Below, in pieces: positions 8,016-18,734 of a DNA stretch of 64,000 nucleotides. Made by a program: the position numbers and the translations under genes. This stretch comes from Polaromonas sp. SP1. GTDB taxonomy: Bacteria > Pseudomonadota > Gammaproteobacteria > Burkholderiales > Burkholderiaceae_C. The stretch is from NCBI RefSeq assembly GCF_003711205.1, contig NZ_CP031013.1, positions 2,956,501 through 3,020,500 of the forward strand, given 5' to 3'. The stretch's first letter is position 1, and the number at the start of each line of letters is the position of its first letter. The notes under the pieces were generated by a model. The model had not been told where the DNA came from and made no database searches. It worked only from the letters and a program-made list of their open reading frames with translations.

Positions 8016-8984
8016 ATGTCCGAACTGCATAAATTCATCTTTGACGGGCTGCCTGTGCGCGGCATGCTCGTGCGCCTGACGGACTCCTGGCAGGAAATCC
8101 TCAAACGCCGGCAGGCCGGCGGCGGCTACCCGGTCGAGGTCATGCACTTGCTGGGCGAAATGACGGCTGCGGGCGCGCTGATGCAAAGCAACATCAAGTT
8201 CAACGGCGCGCTGATCCTGCAAATCTTCGGCGACGGCCCGGTCAAGCTGGCCGTGGCCGAGGTGCAGCCCGACCTGACCCTGCGTGCCACGGCCACCGTC
8301 ACCGGCACGGTGGACCCGGGCAGTACCCTCAGCCAGCTCGTCAATGTGAGCAACCAGGGCCGATGCGCCATCACACTGGACCCCAAAGACAAGCTGCCGG
8401 GGCAGCAGGCGTACCAGGGCGTGGTGCCGCTGTTTGGCGACCACCACGAAAAAATCGAAAACCTGGCGGAAGTGCTGGAGCACTACATGTTGCAGAGCGA
8501 ACAGCTGGACACCAAGCTGATCCTGGCCGCCGACGGCAATGTAGCGGCGGGCCTCTTGATCCAGCGCCTGCCGGTCAAGGGCCAGGGCAACCTGGAGGGC
8601 ACGATCGACCGCGACGCCAATGAAGACCAGATCGGCGTGAACGAAGACTACAAACGAATCGCCATGTTGGCCGGCACGCTCAAGCGGGAAGAGCTGCTGA
8701 CGCTGGATGCCGACACGATTTTGCGCCGCCTGTTCTGGGAAGAGCAGGTCACGCGGTTTGAGCCCTTGAGGCCGAGCTTTGCCTGCAGTTGCTCACGCGA
8801 GCGCGTGGGCAGCATGCTGCGCAGCCTGGGCACGGGTGAGATCGAAAGCATTATTTCGGAGCGTGGCAAGGTGGCGGTGGGCTGCGAGTTCTGCGGTGCG
8901 CAGTACGACTTCGACCCGGTCGATGCCGCCCAGCTTTTTACCAGCCAGACCCGTCAGCAGCCGCCGACTTCGACGGTGCAGTAG
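8016..8984 (+). CDS. hslO: Redox-regulated chaperone Hsp33
   Basis: Cytosolic holdase activated by disulfide formation and unfolding under oxidative stress. The N-terminal chaperone domain begins LHKFIFDGLPVRGMLVRL. The C-terminal redox switch shows CSC in SFACSCSRERVGSML and CxxC in VGCEFCGAQYDF, the four Cys that hold zinc in the reduced state. 322 residues, slightly longer than enteric Hsp33. ATG 8016 is preceded by AGGGGG at 5 nt, so it is preferred over GTG 7989. The Gln/Thr-rich tail after the redox domain is not conserved in the family as I know it. Confidence 0.93.
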   Translation: MSELHKFIFDGLPVRGMLVRLTDSWQEILKRRQAGGGYPVEVMHLLGEMTAAGALMQSNIKFNGALILQIFGDGPVKLAVAEVQPDLTLRATATVTGTVDPGSTLSQLVNVSNQGRCAITLDPKDKLPGQQAYQGVVPLFGDHHEKIENLAEVLEHYMLQSEQLDTKLILAADGNVAAGLLIQRLPVKGQGNLEGTIDRDANEDQIGVNEDYKRIAMLAGTLKREELLTLDADTILRRLFWEEQVTRFEPLRPSFACSCSRERVGSMLRSLGTGEIESIISERGKVAVGCEFCGAQYDFDPVDAAQLFTSQTRQQPPTSTVQ

Positions 8985-9013
8985 CCCTGCGCCTGGGACG
9001 AAGCAGCGTTCCG

Positions 9014-9469
9014 TCAGGCCGCAGCGCTGTTGCGCTGTGCCAGCAGGTCGCTGAGCAGGCGGTGTTCGCAGACCGGGTCGCTGCATTTGTCGCACACCCA
9101 GGTCCAGGCGCCCTTGCCGCCGCGGCGGGCCGCACTGGCACGTCGCAGGTCGGGTAAGGGCGGATTCACCGCGTCCAGCGCCTGCGCCAGGCGCTGGTCC
9201 GCGGTGCCATACATCACACGATAGGGAATGCCGGCCGATGCGAAGGCTGCGCGAATGGCCTGGTCGGCGTCCAACTGGGCCGCGGCGGCCCGCGGAGCGG
9301 CCTCAAGGCCTGTGAGCAGCACCAGGTCATGGCGGGCCAGGTCGGGCGCAAAAGGAGGTGTTGCCACCGTCACCTCAGCCTGGCGCCCCGACATCTGCAG
9401 GGCATGCCCCAATGCGGCGGCGAGCGGGCTTTTTCCGGAAGACGGAGCGCCCGCGATGGCGATCTTCAT
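9014..9469 (-). CDS. Small P-loop ATPase-like protein with C-terminal Cys/His motif
   Basis: About 151 residues. It starts MKIAIAGAPSSGKSPLAAAL, a clear Walker A (GxxxxGKS). HDLVLLTGLEA looks like a Walker B strand. A Rossmann-like alternation runs to about residue 100. The C-terminus has WVCDKCSDPVCEHRLL: two CxxC/CxH-like pairs that could bind zinc. I know no characterised homologue; a link to NadR/AAA-type small kinases is only fold-level. It lies directly downstream of ftsB, 9 nt from its stop codon, so the two are probably co-translated. ATG 9469 and GTG 9472 are both possible starts. Confidence 0.75.
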   Translation of the reverse strand: MKIAIAGAPSSGKSPLAAALGHALQMSGRQAEVTVATPPFAPDLARHDLVLLTGLEAAPRAAAAQLDADQAIRAAFASAGIPYRVMYGTADQRLAQALDAVNPPLPDLRRASAARRGGKGAWTWVCDKCSDPVCEHRLLSDLLAQRNSAAA

Positions 9470-9478
9470 CACAAGCGC

Positions 9479-9754
9479 CTATTTGGTGATCTGCACGAAG
9501 ATTTCATTGGGCTTGACCATGCCCAGCTCGGTGCGGGCCTTTTCTTCCACCATCTCCAGGCCTTCCTTCAGGTCCCTGACTTCGGCCGCGAGCTGGTCGT
9601 TGGCGGCCTGGGCCTGCGTGTTTTTGGCGAGCTGCTCAGTCAGCCGGTGCTGCATTTCGCGCACGCTGGGAATACTGCCCCGGCCAACCCAGAGCTGCGC
9701 GTGGAATATCGCCAGCAGCGCAATCAGGATGGCGGGGACGAGGCGGTTTCCCAT
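9479..9754 (-). CDS. ftsB: Cell-division protein FtsB
   Basis: Bitopic inner-membrane protein of the FtsQLB divisome complex. The 91 residues start with a short cytoplasmic end and one membrane helix (residues 5-20, LVPAILIALLAIFHAQLW). A coiled coil follows (REMQHRLTEQLAKNTQAQAAND and onwards). The C-terminal region EEKARTELGMVKPNEIFVQI matches the conserved FtsB end that contacts FtsQ. It follows eno on the same strand, the usual order in betaproteobacteria and gammaproteobacteria. Confidence 0.93.
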   Translation of the reverse strand: MGNRLVPAILIALLAIFHAQLWVGRGSIPSVREMQHRLTEQLAKNTQAQAANDQLAAEVRDLKEGLEMVEEKARTELGMVKPNEIFVQITK

Positions 9755-9811
9755 GCCTATGCTTGAAAGTGATGGTTAAAGGACAAGGTTTTTTCGCCGG
9801 GCCGCCTCAAG

Positions 9812-9836
9812 AAAAAACGCGCCCCCTCGGGGGGCA
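9812..9836 (-). terminator. Hairpin with T-run between eno and ftsB
   Basis: On the minus strand GCCCCC/GGGGGC (pairing 9821-9826 with 9830-9835) is followed by CGC... and six T. It is embedded in a GCAGCGAAG-type repeat of a kind I know from Comamonadaceae intergenic DNA. It would attenuate transcription from eno into ftsB. Confidence 0.6.
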
Positions 9837-9870
9837 GCGAAGTACGCGAAGCGACGAGCGTGGGGGCCAT

Positions 9871-11154
<1,284 letters not shown>

Positions 11155-11202
11155 TTAGGTTCTTTCAAAATCAGAAGATAAAACTAAAACTAAAAACTTT
11201 TG

Positions 11203-11493
11203 CTACACACCCTCGACCAACACCATCCGCATGACGGCGATACCTTGGCGTGATTGGCGGGCCGCATCGTATTCGGCCGATTCATTGAAAGCACGGGCCT
11301 GCTCCATGCTCGGGAACTTCAGCACCACGATGCGATTGGGCGTCCAGTCGCCTTCCAGCACTTCAAGCTTGCCGCCGCGTACGCAGACCTCGGCACCGTG
11401 CGCCTGCATGGCAATGCTAGACAGTTTTTTGTACTGTTCGTATTGTTCGGGGTTCGTAACTGTGACGTTGGCAATGATGTAGGCGCTGGGCAT
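11203..11493 (-). CDS. DUF1330 family protein
   Basis: 96-residue single-domain alpha/beta protein of the dimeric ferredoxin-like (DUF1330) family. SAYIIANVTVTNPEQYEQYKKL opens it, and VRGGKLEVLEGDW and IVVLKFPSMEQARAFNES are the conserved family blocks. Members are small cytosolic proteins without an established reaction. It sits 48 nt upstream of eno, between the FkbM-type methyltransferase gene and eno, so it probably shares their transcript. Confidence 0.9.
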   Translation of the reverse strand: MPSAYIIANVTVTNPEQYEQYKKLSSIAMQAHGAEVCVRGGKLEVLEGDWTPNRIVVLKFPSMEQARAFNESAEYDAARQSRQGIAVMRMVLVEGV

Positions 11494-11601
11494 GTCGGCT
11501 CCGAAGGTTCTTTGAAAGGCCCCGCCGGTGCGGGCTGTTTTTTTTGCCGTCCGGCCCGGGTCTGCCCGGCCGTCGATTTGTTTGAGTTCTGAAGGTGGGT
11601 G

Positions 11602-12486
11602 TTAAAGAAACCGGACCTGTGCACCTGACCAAGTCAAGAGTGTATAGGTCAGGCTGTCCTCCCTGAGTTCGATGTGCTTGTCGCCGACTGTCGCTTGCGT
11701 CAGTCCTTCTACCAATACCCTTTCCACCGGTACGCACAGCATGTCGAGGGACACGCCCCGGAATACATCCTCCGCCTGGCTGCGGTAGTTGCCAGCGTTG
11801 AACATGGGCGCCACATAGTAGTAGCACGCGTAATTGAAGGGGGCCAGGAAGCCGACCAGGTCGTCGCGGTTGCCGGCGGGCCTGCCGGGCAGGGGGGTTA
11901 TTTCAAGAAAGAGCAGCGGGCGCAGGCGCGTGAGGGTGTCCTGCGCGCCTTTGAGCAACTCGGGCTCGTACCCTTCGATGTCCGACTTGAGGAAGTCCAG
12001 CCGTGGCAGCTGAAGTTCATCCACGCTTTTTTGCGTGACGCGTTCGGTTTTGTCGTAGGTGCGCCTGACCAGCGATGCGGAGCCGAAGTTGTTGATGGCG
12101 TTCGGGTCAAGCACCGGGAAGTCGACCGTGCCGCCGGCAGCCCCTATGGCTGCGTGGTGCGCATGCACGTTCAGGCATTCATTGAGTGCAAGATTCGCGC
12201 ACAACAACTGGTGAGTGTGCCGGTTGGCTTCGAAAGCCAGCACGCATCCGGTATCGCCCACCGCCTGGGAAAACCAGGTGGTGTGCGAGCCGATGTTGGA
12301 GCCGGCCTCCAGCACCGTGTCGCCGGGCCGCACGATCTGGGAAAAAAGGCTGACTTCGGCTTCCGACCATTCGCCGTAGGTTCTCAGGCTATGGCCGATA
12401 TAGGTGTCGTTCACATTGGTCAGGAAGCGGCCGTGGCGGCACTCGTCCAGGCGATACAGCTGCGCTTCCTTGCTGGAACTGCTCAT
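11602..12486 (-). CDS. FkbM-family SAM methyltransferase
   Basis: 294-residue protein with the FkbM-type methyltransferase fold. PGDTVLEAGSNIGSHTTWF (about residues 53-71) is the SAM-binding motif I. LAFEANRHTHQLLCANLALN is motif II. LDFLKSDIEGYEPELLKGA is the strongly conserved FkbM Asp-Ile-Glu-Gly signature. Such enzymes usually O-methylate sugars or polyketides; the acceptor here is unknown. It lies 7 nt downstream of kdsA, so a role in modifying a surface saccharide would suit, but that is inference. The C-terminal about 60 residues match nothing I know. Confidence 0.85.
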   Translation of the reverse strand: MSSSSKEAQLYRLDECRHGRFLTNVNDTYIGHSLRTYGEWSEAEVSLFSQIVRPGDTVLEAGSNIGSHTTWFSQAVGDTGCVLAFEANRHTHQLLCANLALNECLNVHAHHAAIGAAGGTVDFPVLDPNAINNFGSASLVRRTYDKTERVTQKSVDELQLPRLDFLKSDIEGYEPELLKGAQDTLTRLRPLLFLEITPLPGRPAGNRDDLVGFLAPFNYACYYYVAPMFNAGNYRSQAEDVFRGVSLDMLCVPVERVLVEGLTQATVGDKHIELREDSLTYTLLTWSGAQVRFL

Positions 12487-12493
12487 GGTGATG

Positions 12494-13351
12494 CTAGGCG
12501 GAGAAATTGTTCTCGAGGTAGCCGTTTTTCTTGGTCACGCGGTCCAGCGCCAGCAATGTTTCCAGCAGCGCCTTCATGTGTTTGAGCGGCACGGCATTGG
12601 GGCCGTCGCACAAGGCCCTGGCCGGGTCCGGGTGGGTTTCCATGAACAGGCCGGCAACGCCGACGGCCACTGCAGCACGCGCCAGCACCGGGACCATCTC
12701 GCGTACGCCGCCGCTGCTGGTGCCCTGGCCGCCGGGCAATTGCACCGAGTGGGTCGCGTCAAACACGACCGGCGCGTTGGTCTCGCGCATGATCGCCAGG
12801 CTGCGCATGTCGCTGACCAGGTTGTTGTAGCCGAAGCTGGCGCCGCGTTCGCAGGCCATGAAGTTGTCTTCCGGCAGGCCGGCCGCCTTGACGGCCGCGC
12901 GCGCCTTGAGGATGACATTCTTCATGTCGCCCGGGGCCATGAACTGGCCCTTCTTGATGTTGACCGGCAGGCCGGACAGCGCGACGGCGTGGATGAAGTC
13001 GGTCTGGCGGCACAGCAGGGCCGGTGTTTGCAGCACGTCGACGACTTTGGCGACCTGGGCGATCTGGTCTTCGGAGTGGATGTCCGTCAGCACCGGCACG
13101 CCGATGTCCTTTTTGACCTTGGCCAGAATCTCCAGTCCTTTTTCCGTGCCGAGTCCGCGAAAGGCCGTCTCGCTGGTGCGATTGGCCTTGTCGAAACTGC
13201 TTTTGAAGATAAAAGGGATGCCCAGCGAGGCGGTAATTTCCTTGAGGGTGCCGGCGGTGTCCATCTGCAATTGCTCGGACTCGACCACACAGGGGCCGGC
13301 AATCAGGAAAAACGGCTGGTCCAGGCCAATGTCGAATCCGCAAAGTTTCAT
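12494..13351 (-). CDS. kdsA: 3-deoxy-8-phosphooctulonate synthase (KDO-8-P synthase)
   Basis: Condenses arabinose 5-phosphate with phosphoenolpyruvate to make KDO 8-phosphate for the lipopolysaccharide inner core. The 285-residue sequence has [67 protein letters not shown] and [14 protein letters not shown], which are the family signatures. Residues for PEP and A5P binding are in place. The Asn in [11 protein letters not shown] and the Cys/His pattern do not by themselves settle metal dependence here. Only 2 nt separate it from the pyrG stop, so the genes are co-transcribed. Confidence 0.97.
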   Translation of the reverse strand: MKLCGFDIGLDQPFFLIAGPCVVESEQLQMDTAGTLKEITASLGIPFIFKSSFDKANRTSETAFRGLGTEKGLEILAKVKKDIGVPVLTDIHSEDQIAQVAKVVDVLQTPALLCRQTDFIHAVALSGLPVNIKKGQFMAPGDMKNVILKARAAVKAAGLPEDNFMACERGASFGYNNLVSDMRSLAIMRETNAPVVFDATHSVQLPGGQGTSSGGVREMVPVLARAAVAVGVAGLFMETHPDPARALCDGPNAVPLKHMKALLETLLALDRVTKKNGYLENNFSA

Positions 13352-13353
13352 GG

Positions 13354-15087
<1,734 letters not shown>

Positions 15088-15210
15088 TTATACGGGTTGA
15101 GTGCCGGCAGGCCGCCGCCAGGGCCATTGAATTTCGGCTCAAGGCCATTCCGGGCCCGCCGGGCGGCCGCGAGCGGTGTGGGGGCTTGGCTAGCTGATAC
15201 ATTGCGGAAC

Positions 15211-16527
15211 ATGACGAATCAAGCGAACTCCCCCGGTCCCCTCGGAAGCGGCGCAGGCCGCGATGAAGCCCTGGACCTGGCAGGAAAACACATCGTGCTG
15301 GGCCTGTCCGGCGGTATCGCCTGCTACAAGGCGGCCGAGCTGTGCCGGGCCCTGATCAAGGCTGGCGCCGCGGTGCAGGTGGTCATGACCGAAGCGGCCG
15401 AGCAGTTCATCACGCCCGTCACCATGCAGGCCCTGAGCGGCCGCCCGGTCTATACCAGCCAGTGGGACAGCCGCCCCTCCGGCGGGATGAGCAACAACAT
15501 GGCACACATCAACCTGTCGCGCGAAGCGGACGCCATCCTGATTGCGCCCATGAGCGCCGACTTCATGGCCAAGCTGCTGCACGGCCGCGCGGACGACCTG
15601 CTCAGCCTGATGTGCCTGGCCCGTCCCATCGACAAGGTGCCCTTGCTGGTGGCGCCGGCCATGAACCGCGAGATGTACGCGCATCCGGCCACGCAGCGCA
15701 ACTTTATCCAGCTGGACGCCGACGGCGCCACGGTGCTGGGCGTGGGAAGCGGCTTCCAGGCCTGCGGCGAAACGGGTGATGGCCGCATGCTGGAGCCGGA
15801 GCAGATCCTCGAAGACCTCATCGCTTTTTTTGCCCCTAAGGTGTTGGCCGGCCAGCGCGTGCTGATCACGGCCGGTCCCACCTATGAAGCCATCGACCCG
15901 GTGCGCGGCATCACCAACCTGTCGAGCGGCAAGATGGGTTTTGCCATTGCGCGCGCGGCCCGGGAAGCCGGCGCTGATGTGACGCTGGTCGCCGGCCCGG
16001 TGGGGCTGCCCACGCCGCGCGGTGTCACACGCGTCGACGTTAAATCAGCACAAAATATGCTTGAAGCCGTTACGGTGCATGCACATGCTGCTACTGTTTT
16101 TATAGCAACGGCGGCGGTGGCCGATTGGCGGCCGGCTGCGCCTTCGGCCCAGAAAATCAAAAAGGACGGCTCGGGCAAGACGCCGCAACTGACGTTTTCG
16201 GAGAACACGGACATCCTGGCCACAGTCGCCCAGTCAGCCGCCGCCCAGTCGGGGAAGCTGTTTTGCGTGGGCTTTGCCGCGGAAAGCCATGACCTGTTGG
16301 AGAACGCACAAGCCAAACGGCTTCGCAAAAAGGTGCCGCTGCTGGTCGGCAATATCGGCCCCGCCACGTTTGGGCAAGACCACAATGCCTTGCTGCTGAT
16401 CGACGAGAAGGGCGCCACCGAGTTGCCCAGGGCCTCCAAACTCTCGCTCGCGCGGCGGCTGGTGCAGGAAATTGCCGGCAGGATGGCGCCCCGCGCGCAG
16501 CCTGGTAAAAAAGCGGCGGCGGCATGA
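15211..16527 (+). CDS. coaBC: Bifunctional CoaBC (phosphopantothenoylcysteine synthetase/decarboxylase)
   Basis: Two steps of coenzyme A synthesis. The N-terminal FMN-dependent decarboxylase part has HIVLGLSGGIACYKAAEL, SREADAILIAPMSADFMAKL, PAMNREMYAHPATQRN (PxMNxxM) and GFQACGETGDGRM with the active-site Cys. The C-terminal synthetase part starts VLITAGPTYEAIDPVRGITN and ends near the conserved DHNALLLID. ATG 15211 is used; the frame is open for 38 more codons upstream, but that extension is Arg/Pro rich. The codons for residues about 279-300 carry a dispersed repeat copy. It overlaps the next gene by 4 nt. Confidence 0.96.
   Translation: MTNQANSPGPLGSGAGRDEALDLAGKHIVLGLSGGIACYKAAELCRALIKAGAAVQVVMTEAAEQFITPVTMQALSGRPVYTSQWDSRPSGGMSNNMAHINLSREADAILIAPMSADFMAKLLHGRADDLLSLMCLARPIDKVPLLVAPAMNREMYAHPATQRNFIQLDADGATVLGVGSGFQACGETGDGRMLEPEQILEDLIAFFAPKVLAGQRVLITAGPTYEAIDPVRGITNLSSGKMGFAIARAAREAGADVTLVAGPVGLPTPRGVTRVDVKSAQNMLEAVTVHAHAATVFIATAAVADWRPAAPSAQKIKKDGSGKTPQLTFSENTDILATVAQSAAAQSGKLFCVGFAAESHDLLENAQAKRLRKKVPLLVGNIGPATFGQDHNALLLIDEKGATELPRASKLSLARRLVQEIAGRMAPRAQPGKKAAAA
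16046..16108. repeat. Dispersed palindromic repeat, family A, copy 3 (inside coaBC)
   Basis: A degenerate copy ending in GCTACTGTTTTTATAGC. It encodes KSAQNMLEAVTVHAHAATVF in the synthetase domain. The match is weaker than at the other sites, because CoaB has its own conserved residues here. Confidence 0.4.
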
Positions 16528-16970
16528 ATCACCCCTCGGACACGCCACCTGATGGCGACTTTGCGAGCTATGTCGAGCGCCTGACCGGCGCCAATGCCTC
16601 GGCGGGCGCCCGCGAAGACCTGCTCAAGCCTCAGGGGGCCAAGGAGGCCGCAACGCAGTCTTCGCCGCCATCCCGGTTTTCGGCGAGTTCGGGCACACCC
16701 TCCGTGAAACCAGCCGCGGCGCCCCTGGCCGGTATCTCGCTGCTGACGCACATCAAGTGGGTGGTCGGCCTGTGGATCGCCACCCAGGCGCTGAGCCGGC
16801 TTGTGCCGGGCGCCGGCTTCCTGTTTATTCCCGCGCTGCTGGTTTATGCCGCCTGGGTGATCTTCAAGGTCAATCGCAATTCTTCGGGCGCGCTGGTGCA
16901 GCGCTTGCGTGAGCTGGCCCGCCAGGCGGCGGAAGAAGCCCAAAAAAATCAACCATCCAGGAAAAAGTAG
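16524..16970 (+). CDS. Small membrane protein between coaBC and dut
   Basis: 148 residues, no family recognised. The first about 70 residues are disordered and rich in Ser, Ala and Pro. Two hydrophobic segments follow (about 73-93, GISLLTHIKWVVGLWIATQAL; and about 97-117, GAGFLFIPALLVYAAWVIFKV). A Lys/Glu/Gln-rich helical tail ends in RKK, so the C-terminus is probably cytoplasmic. It overlaps coaBC in ATGA and is 3 nt from dut, so all three are one translationally coupled unit. The function is unknown; the coupling says nothing more than shared expression. Confidence 0.75.
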   Translation: MNHPSDTPPDGDFASYVERLTGANASAGAREDLLKPQGAKEAATQSSPPSRFSASSGTPSVKPAAAPLAGISLLTHIKWVVGLWIATQALSRLVPGAGFLFIPALLVYAAWVIFKVNRNSSGALVQRLRELARQAAEEAQKNQPSRKK

Positions 16971-16973
16971 TTC

Positions 16974-17420
16974 ATGCAAATCGACGTCAAGGTCCTCGAC
17001 TCACGGCTTCAAGGCAACCTCCCCGCATATGCAACGCCCGGCAGCGCCGGCCTCGACTTGCGGGCCTGCCTGGATGCGCCCCTCACACTGGCGGCCAATG
17101 CCTGGCAACTGGTGCCTACCGGCATCGCCATCTACCTGCACAACCCCGGCTATGCGGCGCTCATCCTGCCGCGCTCCGGCCTGGGCCACAAGCACGGCAT
17201 CGTGCTCGGCAACCTGGTCGGCCTGATCGACAGCGACTACCAGGGGCAATTGATGGTCAGCGCCTGGAACCGCAGCGACGTGCCCTTCACCATTGAGCCC
17301 ATGGAGCGCATTGCGCAGTTGATGATCGTGCCCGTGGTGCAGGCGCAGTTCAATGTGGTGGCCGAATTTCCCGCGAGCGAGCGGGGCGAGGGCGGCTACG
17401 GCTCCACTGGCAAGGCTTGA
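16974..17420 (+). CDS. dut: dUTP pyrophosphatase
   Basis: Trimeric enzyme that hydrolyses dUTP to dUMP, keeping uracil out of DNA and feeding thymidylate synthesis. All five family motifs are visible in 148 residues: [10 protein letters not shown] (1), [11 protein letters not shown] (2), [18 protein letters not shown] with the catalytic Asp (3), [11 protein letters not shown] (4), and the P-loop-like Gly-rich tail [10 protein letters not shown] (5), whose Phe position is Tyr here. The length is standard. Pairing with coaBC is conserved in proteobacteria. Confidence 0.97.
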   Translation: MQIDVKVLDSRLQGNLPAYATPGSAGLDLRACLDAPLTLAANAWQLVPTGIAIYLHNPGYAALILPRSGLGHKHGIVLGNLVGLIDSDYQGQLMVSAWNRSDVPFTIEPMERIAQLMIVPVVQAQFNVVAEFPASERGEGGYGSTGKA

Positions 17421-17625
17421 CCCTCGGGCTTCCTGCGATCAGTGGGGCTTCTCCTACATTCCCTGCAACAGGACTCCCACGTCCTGATGGGCGCAAACCC
17501 CACCCGGAATTCGCGGCGGTGTGTCCTTAATGAGCCATGGGAGTCCCTGGCCCCTGGTACAGCTTCTCGCAAGACAAGCAGTTGCAGGTGGCGGGATCTC
17601 ATGAACTTATTAACAGGAGAGACTC
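17421..17625. other. Spacer without recognised genes before the glycine-zipper lipoprotein gene
   Basis: 205 bp. I see no ORF with coding character. An AGGAGA ribosome site lies at its right end, 6 nt before ATG 17626, after an AT-rich AACTTATTAAC stretch that could be part of a promoter. No clear -35/-10 pair or terminator was found. Confidence 0.5.
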
Positions 17626-18153
17626 ATGCGAAACACATCCCGCCTTATTTCATCGACCTGTGCCGTACTGGCAATTGCCGGCCTGGCAGCGTGTGCTCCC
17701 ATGAGCCCACCGGTGTCTGATGCCAACTACCCCGCCACCTACCCTAACGCCAGCTACCCGAATCCCAGCTATCCCGCTGCAAACTACCCTGCCAACCAGC
17801 AGAACCGCTATGTGGAATACGGGCGCGTCAGCAACGTCGAAGTGTTCCGCACCCAGGAACCTGCCAGGGGCTCAGGCGTAGGTGCCGTGCTCGGCGGTGT
17901 GGCCGGTGCAGTGGTCGGCCACCAGATCGGCGGCGGAACCGGCAAGGATATTGCCACGGTAGCCGGTGCAGTCGGCGGTGCGATGGCAGGCAATGCCATC
18001 GAGAAAAACCGCAACGCGACGGTCCGTGAAACCTACCGTGTATCCGTACAGCTCGACAACGGAACCGGCCGTGCTTATGACGTGCCGTCCACCGGCGACC
18101 TGCGTATCGGCGACCGCGTCAGGATTGAAAACGGCCTGCTCTACCGGATGTAA
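17626..18153 (+). CDS. Glycine-zipper outer-membrane lipoprotein (SlyB/Pcp-like)
   Basis: Probable outer-membrane lipoprotein of 175 residues. The signal peptide ends in a lipobox LAAC with Cys23 as the lipidated residue. A Tyr-Pro repeat region follows (YPATYPNASYPNPSYPAAN, about 34-52), then a paired glycine-zipper segment GVGAVLGGVAGAVVGHQIGGG with TVAGAVGGAMAGNAIE (about 86-125), which inserts in the membrane. The C-terminal domain VRETYRVSVQLDNGTGRAYD with RIGDRVRIENGLLYR matches SlyB. The family tunes outer-membrane stability under envelope stress. It is convergent with slyD. Confidence 0.9.
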   Translation: MRNTSRLISSTCAVLAIAGLAACAPMSPPVSDANYPATYPNASYPNPSYPAANYPANQQNRYVEYGRVSNVEVFRTQEPARGSGVGAVLGGVAGAVVGHQIGGGTGKDIATVAGAVGGAMAGNAIEKNRNATVRETYRVSVQLDNGTGRAYDVPSTGDLRIGDRVRIENGLLYRM

Positions 18154-18195
18154 ACACGCAGAGGCGAGTGGCGGGCAGAATGCGCTGCCGCCGCC

Positions 18196-18720
18196 TCAGT
18201 GCAGGGTGTTGTTGCCGGGCGTAATCGGTTCGAGTTTGAAGAAACCCGTGCCCAGGGAGCCTTGGCCAATTTCGTCCTCGGTGGCTTCGCGTACCGCTTC
18301 GACCTTGATGGCCAGGCGGATCGCAATGCCCGCCAGGGGATGGTTGCCGTCAAGCACAACGTGCTCTGGGTAGATTTCTGTGACTGTGTAAATATGGTCA
18401 TGAGGCGCCAGTCCACTTGTGCCTTTGGGAAGGGCTGCACCGTCAAACGTCATGCCTTCTTCCAGCTCCGCCGGGAAAACCTGGCGGGGTTCCAGGAAGA
18501 CCCGGTTTTCGTCATAGTCACCGAAGGCGTTTTCCGGCTCAAGGTGCAGCTCCAGCCGGTCACCGGCCTCATGTCCCTGCAAAGCCTCTTCAATTTTGGC
18601 GAGCAGGTCGTCGCCGCCCAGCAGGAACTCGATCGGCTCATCGAGTTCATCCAGCACATCGCCCAGAGTGTCTTTCAGCGTCCATGTGAGGGCTACGACG
18701 CATTGCGGGGTGATTTTCAT
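18196..18720 (-). CDS. FKBP-type peptidyl-prolyl isomerase, SlyD-like
   Basis: Prolyl isomerase and chaperone of the SlyD group, 174 residues. The FKBP part is split by an insert-in-flap (IF) domain, PENAFGDYDENRVFLEPRQVFP through LVLDGNHPLAG-like sequence (here HVVLDGNHPLAGI). LDELDEPIEFLLGGDDLLAKIEEAL is the conserved FKBP strand-helix. The His/Cys-rich nickel-binding tail of E. coli SlyD is missing, so a role in nickel delivery is less likely. The start codon lies 14 nt from the divergent RoxA-like gene, so its promoter must overlap that coding region. Confidence 0.88.
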   Translation of the reverse strand: MKITPQCVVALTWTLKDTLGDVLDELDEPIEFLLGGDDLLAKIEEALQGHEAGDRLELHLEPENAFGDYDENRVFLEPRQVFPAELEEGMTFDGAALPKGTSGLAPHDHIYTVTEIYPEHVVLDGNHPLAGIAIRLAIKVEAVREATEDEIGQGSLGTGFFKLEPITPGNNTLH

Positions 18721-18734
18721 CCGACAATTGTCCC

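Noticed and set aside
11519..11545. GC hairpin with a T8 run on the plus strand near 11540
   Set aside because: Five clean pairs only and no plus-strand gene ends nearby; in the minus direction there is no T-run, so it does not serve the DUF1330 or FkbM genes.
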